DNA of 64,000 nt from Pseudoalteromonas haloplanktis ATCC 14393 (GTDB lineage Bacteria > Pseudomonadota > Gammaproteobacteria > Enterobacterales > Alteromonadaceae), in contig NZ_AHCA01000004.1 of NCBI RefSeq assembly GCF_000238355.1, positions 62,001-126,000 of the forward strand, read 5' to 3'. A program made the translations under genes and the position numbers. Below, in pieces: positions 9,151 to 18,529 of the stretch. Position 1 is the stretch's first letter. Each line of letters opens with the position of its first letter. The notes under the pieces are model-generated. The model worked only from the letters and a program-made list of their open reading frames with translations, did no database searches and was not told where the DNA came from.

Positions 9151-10416
9151 TTATTTATGACGAGGAGAAGATACTTTTGAGCCAACCAGCGCAAAGTAAG
9201 TGATATATAAATAACAGCCTATTGGTAGTAACAGCGCTAACTGCACGCCAATACTGTCAGCGAGTACACCTTGTAGTAGTGGAATAATCGCACCACCAAC
9301 AATCGCTAAGCAAAGAATACCTGACCCTTGTGAAGTGTATTTACCAAGCCCCTGTAACGCTAAGCTAAAAATAGTTGGGAACATGATTGAGTTACACAGA
9401 CCGACCAATAAAAGCGCCCACATGGCAAATCCACCTTGGCCAGTCATTGCCATAACAATCAATACAATGGCAAGTAAGCCATGACATGCCAGCACTTTAC
9501 CGGCATCAAATTTTTGCATCACTACTGCGCCAATAAAACGGCCTATCATCGCACCGGCAAAGTAATAACTAATGTAATGAGCCGCTTGCTGCTCGGTTAA
9601 ACTGCTAATATGATCAAGCGTTAAAAAACCCACCAAGAAACTACCAATGGCAACCTCAGCCCCCACATAAACAAAGATACCTAATGCGCCAAACAGTAAA
9701 TGACGGTATTGCCACACACTACCTAAATCAACAAATCCTTCAACCTGCTGACTTTGAACTTGAGAGTCACTTTCTTTACCTAATTTCGGCAATTTTAAAA
9801 ATGCGAAGATAACCGCAAGCACCAATAGACTGGCTGACAGCATTAAATACGGGAGTTTCACTTGCTCTGCCGTTGCTTGACTCACTTCAGTTAAAATTAA
9901 CCAACCACCAAAAATAGGCGCTATTGTAGTTCCTAATGAATTAAATGCTTGAGTCATGGTTAGGCGTGATGAGGCTGTTTTAGGCGACCCCAACACACTT
10001 ACATATGGATTAGCTGATACTTGTAAAATAGTGATACCCGATGCTAATACAAACAACGCCAATAAAAATAATTCATAAACATGTGCCACTGCTGCAGGAT
10101 AGAAAAGTGCACACCCTATAGCGGCAACCACAAGCCCGACGACAATACCAAACTGATAACCAATTTTACTAACCAACTTCCCCGCAGGGATCGACATTAC
10201 AAAATAAGCCCCAAAAAAGCAGAACTGAACTAACATTGCTTGGGTATAATTTAGCGAAAACATACCTTTTAAATACGGGATCAAAATATCATTTAAGCAA
10301 GTAATAAATCCCCACATAAAAAATAGTGTAGTCAACGACGTTAAAGCAAACGCTTGCTTGCCCAATGGTTGCTGGCTATGTTCGTTCTCTGCCAAAGTGT
10401 GTGTGACATGTGCCAT
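9151..10416 (-). CDS. FHS-family sugar MFS permease (FucP/GluP-like)
   Basis: This 421-residue, 12-helix permease belongs to the fucose-galactose-glucose:H+ symporter branch of the major facilitator superfamily. The signature after helix 1, [20 protein letters not shown], carries the Asn-Asp pair that distinguishes FHS permeases. Family features further on are [11 protein letters not shown] between helices 2 and 3 and the [10 protein letters not shown] segment in helix 4. It is the first gene of the minus-strand operon and is followed by the GH3 and GH16 genes. It should import the glucose or small glucosides they release. It is transcribed divergently from the GH1 gene across a region with two LacI-type operators. 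Substrate identity is inferred. Confidence 0.9.
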   Translation of the reverse strand: MAHVTHTLAENEHSQQPLGKQAFALTSLTTLFFMWGFITCLNDILIPYLKGMFSLNYTQAMLVQFCFFGAYFVMSIPAGKLVSKIGYQFGIVVGLVVAAIGCALFYPAAVAHVYELFLLALFVLASGITILQVSANPYVSVLGSPKTASSRLTMTQAFNSLGTTIAPIFGGWLILTEVSQATAEQVKLPYLMLSASLLVLAVIFAFLKLPKLGKESDSQVQSQQVEGFVDLGSVWQYRHLLFGALGIFVYVGAEVAIGSFLVGFLTLDHISSLTEQQAAHYISYYFAGAMIGRFIGAVVMQKFDAGKVLACHGLLAIVLIVMAMTGQGGFAMWALLLVGLCNSIMFPTIFSLALQGLGKYTSQGSGILCLAIVGGAIIPLLQGVLADSIGVQLALLLPIGCYLYITYFALVGSKVSSPRHK

Positions 10417-10512
10417 ATTAAAATCTCTAATTGTTTTTAATTATCAGTTTATTACAACTACTAGCAGGTTCTTTTATTAAAACTATAAAAACAAAAAATA
10501 GTTGCAACATTA

Positions 10513-10530
10513 AATGTAAGCGCTTACATT
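10513..10530. promoter_or_regulatory. LacI-family operator 1 (perfect palindrome)
   Basis: AATGTAAGCGCTTACATT is a perfect 18-bp palindrome with the central CG expected of LacI/GalR-family operators. It lies about 95 bp upstream of the permease gene in the divergent intergenic region. An identical 14-bp core occurs 59 bp away. The LacI gene at the end of the GH1 operon is the likely binder. Confidence 0.85.
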
Positions 10531-10573
10531 TATAACATATAAATCGAATTTAGCAATTTATTTACAAAAAACT

Positions 10574-10587
10574 TGTAAGCGCTTACA
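10574..10587. promoter_or_regulatory. LacI-family operator 2 (perfect palindrome)
   Basis: TGTAAGCGCTTACA repeats the core of the first operator exactly. The centres are 59 bp apart, between five and six helical turns, so looping or dual control of both divergent promoters is possible. The site lies 69 bp upstream of the preferred GH1 start and would touch a more distal TTG codon, which argues against that upstream start. Confidence 0.85.
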
Positions 10588-10656
10588 TTGAAAAGCTATG
10601 CTGTCTTCAAAATAAATATTAAGCGATTACGACTACCGAAAATTAAAAGGTGCACC

Positions 10657-11997
10657 TTGAGCGAATTTAAAACTATATCACTGCCCTCAAATTCCCCCAT
10701 GCTAATGCCACAGTTCGTATTTGGCGTAGCAACGGCTTCATTTCAAATTGAAGGAGCACGTGATACCCGCTTACCTTGTATTTGGGATACTTTTTGCTCA
10801 AAACCTGGAGCAATTGCTGATAATAGCCATGGCGATATTGCCTGCGATCATGTCAATTTATGGCAACAAGATATTGAAATGATCGCAAACTTAGCCGTGG
10901 ATGCATACCGACTCTCTATTTCATGGCCACGCGTGCTGCATCAAGATGGTACAGTGAATGAACAAGGCATTAGTTTCTATCGTAATTTATTAACTGCATT
11001 AAAAGCACGAAATATTAAAACCTATGTCACTCTTTATCATTGGGATCTGCCACAACATTTAGAGGATCAAGGTGGTTGGCAAAACCGTGAGACCGCCTAC
11101 GCTTTTGCAGCCTACACCGATGTAATTAGTAAAGAGCTCACCGGCTTGGTCGATTCATATGCCACTTTAAATGAACCATTTTGTAGTGCTTATTTAGGGT
11201 ACGAAATAGGTGTTCATGCACCAGGTATCAAAAGTCAGCAAGCAGGACGTCAAGCTGCTCATCACTTACTATTAGCACACGGCCTTGCGATGCAAGTGTT
11301 ACGCCAAAACTGTCCTGATACTGAAGCTGGGATTGTACTAAACTTTAGCCCGAGCTACCCACTGACATCAGCAGATCAAACAGCAGCAATGCTTGCTGAT
11401 CAATATCATAACCAGTGGTACATCAAAGCAGTACTAGAAGGACAATACCCTGACTTGCTGAGCAAACTCAATATCAACGTACAGCCAGTAATTGCCCCTG
11501 GCGATATGGCTATAATTAGCCAGCCAATTGACTTTATTGGGGTTAATTACTATACCCGCATACATTATCGCAACACTGAAGATAACTGGTTTGCCGAGGC
11601 TAATATTGATAATGTGCCAGTCACGGATATGGGCTGGGAAGTTTATCCGCAAGGCTTAACTGAGTTATTGGTTTCGTTAAATGAGCAATACCAGTTACCC
11701 AAAGTCTATGTAACAGAAAATGGCGCGGCCATGGCAGATCACTTGCATGAAGGGCAAGTAGCTGATTTAGCAAGAGTAAGCTACTATCATACCCATCTTA
11801 ATGCTGTTCATGACGCAATAATTCAAGGCGTTGATGTCAAAGGCTATTTTGCATGGAGCTTATTGGATAACTTTGAATGGGCGTACGGCTACGAAAAACG
11901 CTTTGGTTTGGTTTATGTTGACTATTCGAATCAGCAACGGATACTTAAAGAAAGCGCTAAACAATATCGCCGCTTACTGCAACAACGTAAAAAATAA
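10657..11997 (+). CDS. GH1 beta-glucosidase, cytoplasmic
   Basis: This 446-residue family 1 glycoside hydrolase carries the acid/base Glu in TLNEP (E173) and the nucleophile Glu in VTENG (E354). The N-terminal FVFGVATASFQIEGA and C-terminal FAWSLLDNFEWAYGY-type motifs are complete. There is no signal peptide, so it should hydrolyse imported cellobiose- or laminaribiose-type disaccharides in the cytoplasm. The start is a TTG with AAAAGG a few bases upstream. It gives the usual family length and clears operator 2. An in-frame TTG at 10588 would add 23 atypical residues, and an ATG at 10699 is also possible. It is the first gene of an operon with the GPH transporter and the LacI regulator. Confidence 0.93.
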   Translation: MSEFKTISLPSNSPMLMPQFVFGVATASFQIEGARDTRLPCIWDTFCSKPGAIADNSHGDIACDHVNLWQQDIEMIANLAVDAYRLSISWPRVLHQDGTVNEQGISFYRNLLTALKARNIKTYVTLYHWDLPQHLEDQGGWQNRETAYAFAAYTDVISKELTGLVDSYATLNEPFCSAYLGYEIGVHAPGIKSQQAGRQAAHHLLLAHGLAMQVLRQNCPDTEAGIVLNFSPSYPLTSADQTAAMLADQYHNQWYIKAVLEGQYPDLLSKLNINVQPVIAPGDMAIISQPIDFIGVNYYTRIHYRNTEDNWFAEANIDNVPVTDMGWEVYPQGLTELLVSLNEQYQLPKVYVTENGAAMADHLHEGQVADLARVSYYHTHLNAVHDAIIQGVDVKGYFAWSLLDNFEWAYGYEKRFGLVYVDYSNQQRILKESAKQYRRLLQQRKK

Positions 11998-12018
11998 CAA
12001 TAAAATTGAGTGCCAATT

Positions 12019-13353
12019 ATGCTAACTAAAAAAGAAAAAATAGCCTATGGCTTAGGTGATACTGCCAGTAACATCATTTTTCAAACCGTAATGCTATTTT
12101 TGACTTTTTTCTATACTGATATTTTTGGCATATCGCCTGCTATAGTCGGCACTTTATTTTTAGTCGTGCGCATCATTGATGCAGTTACCGACCCATTAAT
12201 GGGCGCACTCACAGATGCTACACGCACAAAATACGGCAGCTATCGCCCTTATCTATTATGGCTGGCAATCCCATTTGGGGTGATCAGTATTATTACCTTT
12301 ACAACGCCAGATCTTAGTCCAAGCGGCAAAGTGATTTATGCATTTGTCACTTATACTTTACTGATGTTGGTCTACACCGCAATTAACATACCTTACTCAG
12401 CACTAGGTGGCGTGCTTAGCCGCGATCCTAATGAGCGCGTTTCAATTCAATCATATCGTTTTGTATTTGGCATGTTAGGTGGCTTACTCGTAAGTAGCTG
12501 TACGCTACCTTTAGTCAATTGGCTTGGTCATGGGGATAACGCCCTTGGTTACCAACTCACTATGGTCATAATGAGCTGTTTTGGCGTGATACTATTTTTA
12601 GTGTGCTTTCGATTTACCAAAGAGCGGGTAGTGGCACAGCAGCATAAAACCCTGACTCTTAAAGCACAAATGGCCACTTTATGGCAAAACGGGCCGTTTA
12701 AAATACTCTGTGCTGCTGCCCTAATGTTATTAACCAGTATGGTATTACGTACCACCTTAGCAATTTATTACGTAAAATATGTGCTCGGGGAAGGTGATTT
12801 AGTCACTCACTTTGTTACTCTCGGTATGATAGGCAATATCTTAGGCTGTGCCTGTGCGCAACCATTGAGTAAACGCATTGATAAAAAAACCGCTTATATT
12901 TATCTACAGTATATTTCTGCGGCTCTTAGCTGTGTTGCCTTTTGGTTACCTAGCGAGCAGCTTATTTTGGCCTTTGCAGTGTACTTTTTATGGTGTTTTT
13001 TCACTCAAATGGCAACTCCGCTGCTATGGGCAAAAATGGCCGACGCTATCGATTACGGACAATGGCAAAATGGCCACCGCCTAACCGGTCTTGTTTACGC
13101 GAGCGTGGTGTTTTTTATTAAACTCGGTTTAGCACTGGGTGGCGCGATTGCTGGCTGGTTATTAGCCTATTATGGTTACCAAGCAAATACTGAATTAACT
13201 GAGCTGACTAAAACTGGAATTTTAACCTCGTTTACTCTTTACCCTGCTATTGGCAGCGTACTTGTCGCTTTGATCATGACAAGGTATATTCTTGATAATA
13301 AAACTTTAAAACAGATAAATGACGATTTAGTAGCCCACACTCAAAAGGAATAA
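12019..13353 (+). CDS. GPH-family glycoside:cation symporter (MelB/XynP-like)
   Basis: This 444-residue, 12-helix transporter belongs to the glycoside-pentoside-hexuronide:cation symporter family. Family-typical features are the N-terminal KEKIAYGLGDTASNIIFQ, followed by IDAVTDPLMGALTD in helix 2, YRPYLLW, and the C-terminal ALGGAIAGWLLAYYGY. It is the second gene of the GH1 operon, 21 bp after the glucosidase, and stops 1 bp before the LacI start. It should take up the beta-glucoside that the GH1 enzyme hydrolyses. The ATG at 12019 is preferred over an in-frame GTG 9 bp upstream that lacks a ribosome-binding site. The coupling ion and exact sugar cannot be read from sequence. Confidence 0.92.
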   Translation: MLTKKEKIAYGLGDTASNIIFQTVMLFLTFFYTDIFGISPAIVGTLFLVVRIIDAVTDPLMGALTDATRTKYGSYRPYLLWLAIPFGVISIITFTTPDLSPSGKVIYAFVTYTLLMLVYTAINIPYSALGGVLSRDPNERVSIQSYRFVFGMLGGLLVSSCTLPLVNWLGHGDNALGYQLTMVIMSCFGVILFLVCFRFTKERVVAQQHKTLTLKAQMATLWQNGPFKILCAAALMLLTSMVLRTTLAIYYVKYVLGEGDLVTHFVTLGMIGNILGCACAQPLSKRIDKKTAYIYLQYISAALSCVAFWLPSEQLILAFAVYFLWCFFTQMATPLLWAKMADAIDYGQWQNGHRLTGLVYASVVFFIKLGLALGGAIAGWLLAYYGYQANTELTELTKTGILTSFTLYPAIGSVLVALIMTRYILDNKTLKQINDDLVAHTQKE

Positions 13354-13354
13354 C

Positions 13355-14359
13355 ATGGCCACCATTTATGAGGTGTCAAAACTTGCTGGCGTGTCATTAG
13401 CAACCGTCTCAAGAGTGATGAATAATAATGCAAATGTCAGCGATGCAACCCGTGAAAAAGTAACTCGTGCGATGACAGAGTTAGGTTATCGACCAAACTC
13501 CATAGCTCAATCGTTAGCATCAAATTGCTCAAATAGCGTGGGATTACTCGTTTCTGAGCTACAGGGTCCTTTTTATGGCCCTATGATGAGTGGGATAGAA
13601 ACCGCGTTTCGTAAGCAGAGCAAACATGTGATCATCGCCGCAGGTCATAGTGATGAAGAGCGCGAACAACAGGCTATTGAATTTTTAATTAGTCGCAATT
13701 GCGATGGTTTAATTTTGCATGTTGAGGCTATTAGTGATGATTACCTAATAGAGCTTAGTAAAGGGAAAACCCCTTTTGTGCTAATCAATCGCTATATTGA
13801 AGAATTATCTTCACGTTGTATTATTTTAGACAACGTGAAAGGTGGTTACTTAGCTGCTAAATACGTCTTAGAGCAAGGCCATACTGATATTGCTTATATT
13901 AGTGGCCCATTGTGGAAAAAAGATGCCCAAGATCGCTTAGCTGGGCATAAGCAAGCCTTAGCTGAGTATAACCTGAACTTTAATGAGCAATTACTGTATC
14001 AAGGTGATTTCATGGAAGACAGCGGTGCTACAGGCTTTCAGCACTTACATAACAATGCGCCTCAATTTACTGCATTGATCTGCGCCAATGATGAAATGGC
14101 CACTGGTGCAATGGCCACAGCAAGAGAGTATAAAATTAAATTACCCGAACAATTATCGATTATGGGCTACGATAATGTGTTTTTTACTCGCCATATTTCC
14201 CCACCATTGAGCACTATAAATTACCCAATCAGTGCAATGGGTCGCATGGCTGCCGATTGGGTATTGAGCAATGTTTATCACAAAAACACGTCACCATTAC
14301 AAACTTTATTTGAGCCGGAGTTAATCATCCGCCAATCAGTACTTGCTATCCCTCAATAA
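13355..14359 (+). CDS. LacI-family transcriptional repressor of the glucan locus
   Basis: This 334-residue regulator has the N-terminal LacI helix-turn-helix IYEVSKLAGVSLATVSRVMN, followed by the hinge segment RPNSIAQSLAS and a periplasmic-binding-protein-like sugar-sensing domain with the typical segments ALICANDEMATGAM and LSIMGYDNV. The start codon follows the GPH stop codon by one base, behind an AAGGA site. It is co-transcribed with GH1 and the symporter. Two perfect LacI-type palindromes precede that operon, so autoregulation and control of the divergent permease-GH3-GH16 operon are likely. The inducer is probably a glucose or beta-glucoside derivative. Its 3' end overlaps the convergent hybrid kinase gene by 14 bp. 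Confidence 0.93.
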   Translation: MATIYEVSKLAGVSLATVSRVMNNNANVSDATREKVTRAMTELGYRPNSIAQSLASNCSNSVGLLVSELQGPFYGPMMSGIETAFRKQSKHVIIAAGHSDEEREQQAIEFLISRNCDGLILHVEAISDDYLIELSKGKTPFVLINRYIEELSSRCIILDNVKGGYLAAKYVLEQGHTDIAYISGPLWKKDAQDRLAGHKQALAEYNLNFNEQLLYQGDFMEDSGATGFQHLHNNAPQFTALICANDEMATGAMATAREYKIKLPEQLSIMGYDNVFFTRHISPPLSTINYPISAMGRMAADWVLSNVYHKNTSPLQTLFEPELIIRQSVLAIPQ

Positions 14360-16310
14360 GTTGGGTTAACAATGCAAGATTAATTGGTTTTAATAAAACA
14401 TGCTTAATATTGAGTTGTTCTAGTTGCAACGGTTCAGGCTGCATACCACTGACAATAACACGTGATAACTGAGGGTAATGCAGCTTGATATAAGCTGCTA
14501 ACTCCAAGCCACTGCCATCCGGTAAATGCATATCTAATAAAACCTTATCAAAGTTGCTATCCGCTTTTAAGATGGCAACACAATGCTCATAACTGGTTGC
14601 AATACTTGTTTGTACGCCTAAGCTTTCGAGTAATAATTGGGTTATTTGCGCCGCATCGGCATCATCTTCAACTAATAAAAAACGCATTTTATTTTGCAAA
14701 CTATCGAGTGCAGGCACAACCTCCTTGGTTTTTTGCGTGTTATTAGCTAAATAGGTTTGCAAGCACAAATACAATAAATTAGCGTCAACAGGCTTGCCTA
14801 TTACATCATTAAACCCCAAGGCTGTAAGCTCATTATGAATGCCCTTCATCGTTGCGGCGGTAAGCGCAATAATAGCTCCCGTAAACCCAGCCTTTCTGAG
14901 CTCAATGGCGGTTTCTTTACCGCCCATCACCGGCATATGGATATCTAAATAAACTATATCGTATGGTTCACCTTGCTGCTGCGCTTTGGCTACTTTATCA
15001 AGTGCTTGCTTGCCGTGCTCGGCGTAATCAACTTTCGCTCCAGCAGAGGCAATCATATGCCCTACCAACACCCGCAAATCACGTAAATCGTCAACTACTA
15101 ACACTCGACCTGTGACCTTACATGGTGCGGTTTTTTGCTGCATATTAGGGGTTAGATCCAACTTTAGTAAATGCCGTTCAACCGCTTGAATATTGCCGGG
15201 ATATAAAGAAATAGTAAACTCAGAGCCCTTGCCTATTGCCGACTCCAAGGTTATACCGCCTTGCATGCGACTCAATAACTCAGAGCAAATAGCAAGCCCT
15301 AAACCAGCACCGCCAACAGAGCGCGATTCAACATCTGCTATTTGTTCAAATGGTTTAAATATCAACGCTTGTTTTTCTGGCGCAATGCCCAACCCTGAAT
15401 CTTTAATACTAAAAAATAGCATTTCAGTACCATCAACAACTTTTGTCCACGCACGAACAATGATCTCACCTTGCTCAGTAAACTTAATTGCGTTGTTGAT
15501 TATATTAATTAAAATTTGTCTAAACCGCGTCGCATCAATATTTACCACCAGCGGTAAAGGCTGTAATGATTCAAAACGCAGTGATAAGCCCTTATCAAGC
15601 GCAGACACTCGCATCAGAGTAAACACATCAGCCATAAGGCTATCAAGGTTCACATCACTGCAGCTGAGCTCTAATTTATCGGCGGCTATTTTTGATAAGT
15701 CGAGCACATCATTCAGCAAGCTTAATAAGTGCTTACCATTTCGATAAATTACACCAAGCTCATTATTAGCATGGTCATTTAGGTCACTTTGCATGAGCAA
15801 TTCGGTATAACCTAAAATGGAGGATAAAGGTGTGCGTAATTCATGACTCAAATGAGCTAAAAAGCGGTCTTTAGAGCGATTTTCGGCTTCCGCTTTCAAC
15901 CGTTCGATACGCTCATCTTCAATGTCTCGCCGTGCTAATGCATAGCGAATTGAACGTGCAAAACGGCTACTGCTCATTTCATTTTTAACTAGGTAATCAA
16001 CTGCGCCTGCATCCAATGCTGCAGAGTCAAGTTCATCATTTGACTGCCCAGTAAGCATAATAATTGGCCCAGTAAAGCCATTTTCGACCGCTTGTTTTAA
16101 TACAACAAGGCCATCCGATGCGCCTAAACGGTAATCAAGCAGGCAGATATCATGTAAGTTTTGACTTAATAGCTGCACTGCCTGCTTGGGGTCACTGATC
16201 CACTCTATATCAAATGTATGGGAATTAAGCTGTTCAAGATAATCGCAGGTAAGTATGTAATCATCTTCATCGTCTTCAACCAATAGCAGCTTAGTTGCCT
16301 TATCTAACAT
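14346..16310 (-). CDS. Hybrid histidine kinase, REC-HisKA-HATPase-REC-REC
   Basis: This 654-residue cytosolic protein has no membrane segment. An N-terminal receiver (LLLVEDDEDDY, phosphoacceptor in CLLDYRLG) is followed by a HisKA domain with H156 in LSHELRTPLSSI. The HATPase shows the N box INNAIKFTEQG, the G1 box DSGLGIAP and the G2 box GGAGLGLAIC. Two more receivers follow, with acceptors in YLDIHMPVMGG and LLDMHLPDGSG. This order suggests that phosphorylation of the first receiver gates the kinase, which then passes phosphate to the two C-terminal receivers. It is the last gene of the signalling operon, 21 bp after the single receiver, and has GGAG in front of its start. Confidence 0.92.
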   Translation of the reverse strand: MLDKATKLLLVEDDEDDYILTCDYLEQLNSHTFDIEWISDPKQAVQLLSQNLHDICLLDYRLGASDGLVVLKQAVENGFTGPIIMLTGQSNDELDSAALDAGAVDYLVKNEMSSSRFARSIRYALARRDIEDERIERLKAEAENRSKDRFLAHLSHELRTPLSSILGYTELLMQSDLNDHANNELGVIYRNGKHLLSLLNDVLDLSKIAADKLELSCSDVNLDSLMADVFTLMRVSALDKGLSLRFESLQPLPLVVNIDATRFRQILINIINNAIKFTEQGEIIVRAWTKVVDGTEMLFFSIKDSGLGIAPEKQALIFKPFEQIADVESRSVGGAGLGLAICSELLSRMQGGITLESAIGKGSEFTISLYPGNIQAVERHLLKLDLTPNMQQKTAPCKVTGRVLVVDDLRDLRVLVGHMIASAGAKVDYAEHGKQALDKVAKAQQQGEPYDIVYLDIHMPVMGGKETAIELRKAGFTGAIIALTAATMKGIHNELTALGFNDVIGKPVDANLLYLCLQTYLANNTQKTKEVVPALDSLQNKMRFLLVEDDADAAQITQLLLESLGVQTSIATSYEHCVAILKADSNFDKVLLDMHLPDGSGLELAAYIKLHYPQLSRVIVSGMQPEPLQLEQLNIKHVLLKPINLALLTQLIEG

Positions 16311-16331
16311 AGTGTCTCCAGTGGTTACTTT

Positions 16332-16793
16332 CTAATCGTTATAGGTACTCGGTAATTCTACAAACTCAACCCAATACTTACCGAGTGTTTTCATCAGGTC
16401 AACAAGACCATCAAAGGTCACCGGTTTAGTGATATAAGAGGCGGCGCCCAGGTCATACCCTTTAACCATGTCTTCCTCTTGCTTTGAGGTCGTTAAAATC
16501 ACCACCGGGATGCCTTTTAAGTTCGGGTTGGCTTTGATTGCTTGCAGTGCTTCTCGCCCATCCATGCGCGGCATATTTAAATCCAATAGAATTAAACTTG
16601 GTCGTGGTGATGAATCTCTGTCTTCAAACTTACCTTTACGTTCAAGGTACTCCAACAATTCCACACCATCTTCAACAAAGTGCAATTCATTAAGCACGCG
16701 GCTCTCTGTCAACGCATCTTGAGTTAATAAACGATCATCTTCATCATCATCAGCCATTAAAATGGTGATTGGCTTTACTTTAGTGAACGGCAT
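16332..16793 (-). CDS. Rcp1-like single-domain response regulator
   Basis: This 153-residue receiver has no output domain. The acidic cluster is MADDDEDDR, the phosphoacceptor is D71 in LILLDLNMPRMDG, the switch Thr lies in VVILTTS and the conserved Lys in SYITKPVTF. The long loop after the first helix (residues about 50-65) is characteristic of Rcp1-type receivers that pair with phytochrome-like or CHASE3 kinases. Its ATG directly follows the stop codon of the upstream CHASE3 kinase, so the two are translationally coupled and probably a cognate pair. The output most likely runs through protein contacts or through the adjacent hybrid kinase. Confidence 0.92.
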   Translation of the reverse strand: MPFTKVKPITILMADDDEDDRLLTQDALTESRVLNELHFVEDGVELLEYLERKGKFEDRDSSPRPSLILLDLNMPRMDGREALQAIKANPNLKGIPVVILTTSKQEEDMVKGYDLGAASYITKPVTFDGLVDLMKTLGKYWVEFVELPSTYND

Positions 16794-18278
16794 TTAAGCC
16801 TCTCCTTGCAATGTGAAAAGTTCACTTTCCACAGGTAGTTTTATGATGAAGGTTGCCCCCTCACCCGTTTCGCTTTGAGCTGTAATAGTGCCGCCATGAC
16901 GCTCTACAATTCGTCGACATACCGATAAACCTATACCGGTGCCTTTGTATTGTGAGCGTCCGTGTAAGCGCTGAAACGGCACAAAAATTTTGTCCGTATA
17001 CTCAGCTGAAAACCCAATGCCATTGTCTTTGACTGTAATAACTTGCCATTCTACGTCGGTATTAAGATCTTCACTGAATTGCGTTTGATGTGCGTAATCT
17101 ATATGAATGACAGGCGCTATTTCTGGCCGCCTAAATTTCACCGCGTTCGAAATTAAATTTAAAAACAGCTGCTCCATCTGACTTGGATCAGCTTGTATTA
17201 CGGGCATTTGACCAACGTGAACTTGCGCATTTGATTCTTTAATCGCAATCTCCAAATCATTCAAGATTTCATCAAGTACTTTTTGTAAATCGGTATCGAC
17301 AAAATCTTTGCCGCGGGTAGTCACTCGCGAGAATTCCAATAGGTCATTTATTAAGTTAGACATGCGTTGCGCTGCATTTTTCATTCGCGCTATATAATCA
17401 ATGCCTTTTTCACCCAGCTCATCTTTGAACATGGTTTCTAAACGATCACTAAAGGCCTGAATCTTACGCAGTGGCTCTTGCAAATCATGACTTGCCACAA
17501 AGGCAAACTCTTCAAGTTCACGGTTAGAGCGACTCAATTCATCAGAATATAAAGTTAATTCCTGAGTACGCTCAGTCACTTTCGCCGCCAAAGTTTCATT
17601 CTGATACTCCAGCTCTTCACGGTATTTTGCTGAGGTGCGTAAGTTGATCCGTGTTAACACAAACATGCCAATAATTAATAACGCACTCGTCACTGCAGTA
17701 ATCGCAAATGTGACTTTTGCCTCTTTTTTGATTTGTCCTAACTTTCTAAATTGAGCAAGTTTAAAGGCTGATTCAGCATCTTGAATTTCATCAGCAAGTA
17801 AGCGAATTTCCTCGTACAGCTTACGACCTTGGTGAGTCTCTAATAAGTAATGTGCACGACGCTCTTTATCCGCTAAAGCTAAATCGGCGGTTCTGGTTAA
17901 GATTGCCACTTTATCATCAACTAAAAACAATAAACGAGCGACTTTATCTGCTTGACCATCGATTTCGGTACGTAAGCCTTTAACTAACTTAGCTTGTGAG
18001 TTAAGTTGTAAAACAGCATCGTAATAAGGCGCTAAATACGCCTCATCACCGGTTAGTAAAAAGCCACGTTGCCCTGACTCAGCCTGCACAATAGAAAGGT
18101 GAAGCTTTTCAATGGCGGTATTTAGCATCCCAGTATCGTCTAAACGTTGTTGAGTTTGCGTAAGACTTTGAATAGTGTTCATGGCCAAAATAGCATTGCC
18201 AACGACAATACATAGCACTACAGCAATAAAGCTAGCCCAGACTACATTGGTTCTACCTTGTTGCTTTTTTTGCTTCAT
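16794..18278 (-). CDS. CHASE3-domain membrane sensor histidine kinase
   Basis: This 494-residue kinase has a transmembrane segment near residues 12-35, a periplasmic CHASE3 domain with the characteristic AESGQRGFLLTGDEAYLAPY, and a second membrane segment near residue 200. A short coiled coil (ELTLYSDELSRSNRELEEF) leads to the HisKA box SHDLQEPLRKI with H264. The HATPase is complete (NLISNAVKFRRPE, DNGIGFSAEY, GTGIGLSVCRRI). The SHDLQEPL box is typical of phytochrome-like kinases that partner Rcp1 receivers, such as the one encoded directly downstream. The signal sensed by CHASE3 domains is generally unknown. It lies 21 bp after the small DHp-like gene in the same operon. Confidence 0.92.
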   Translation of the reverse strand: MKQKKQQGRTNVVWASFIAVVLCIVVGNAILAMNTIQSLTQTQQRLDDTGMLNTAIEKLHLSIVQAESGQRGFLLTGDEAYLAPYYDAVLQLNSQAKLVKGLRTEIDGQADKVARLLFLVDDKVAILTRTADLALADKERRAHYLLETHQGRKLYEEIRLLADEIQDAESAFKLAQFRKLGQIKKEAKVTFAITAVTSALLIIGMFVLTRINLRTSAKYREELEYQNETLAAKVTERTQELTLYSDELSRSNRELEEFAFVASHDLQEPLRKIQAFSDRLETMFKDELGEKGIDYIARMKNAAQRMSNLINDLLEFSRVTTRGKDFVDTDLQKVLDEILNDLEIAIKESNAQVHVGQMPVIQADPSQMEQLFLNLISNAVKFRRPEIAPVIHIDYAHQTQFSEDLNTDVEWQVITVKDNGIGFSAEYTDKIFVPFQRLHGRSQYKGTGIGLSVCRRIVERHGGTITAQSETGEGATFIIKLPVESELFTLQGEA

Positions 18279-18299
18279 TTACTTTCCCTTAAAAACTGT

Positions 18300-18509
18300 T
18301 TATTCAGTGACATCTGAGTCCGCTATTTTTTGCAAGCTGTCACTGCACTGCTGGCAATTACTAATTATTTTATCTAATGCCGCTAACGCTTTATCTTTAG
18401 GCATATCGTTTTCAATTACCAATTTAATTAATTCTGCATTCATTGAGATACGGTTAAGTGGTGCTCGCGCATCATGAACGAGTTTATTTAACGGTTCGTT
18501 ATTACTCAT
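18300..18509 (-). CDS. Small stand-alone DHp (HisKA-like) hairpin protein
   Basis: This 69-residue protein has no named family that I recognise. Residues 10-20 read LVHDARAPLNR, which matches the kinase H-box pattern HD-R-PLN with a candidate phospho-His at H12. The following residues form a predicted long helix, a turn around NDMPKD, and a second helix, which is the architecture of a DHp hairpin. No ATPase domain is present. The gene is real: it has AGGAG at ideal spacing, and the gaps to both flanking signalling genes are only 20-21 bp. It could be a phosphotransfer intermediate, a dimerisation competitor for the CHASE3 kinase, or an adaptor for the NtrC-like regulator. These roles are inference. 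Confidence 0.82.
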   Translation of the reverse strand: MSNNEPLNKLVHDARAPLNRISMNAELIKLVIENDMPKDKALAALDKIISNCQQCSDSLQKIADSDVTE

Positions 18510-18529
18510 GTTTCTCCTGCCGAAATTAT

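Noticed and set aside
15193..15747. A 184-codon plus-strand frame opposite the hybrid kinase
   Set aside because: Antisense to conserved HATPase and HisKA motifs, so it is a shadow frame.
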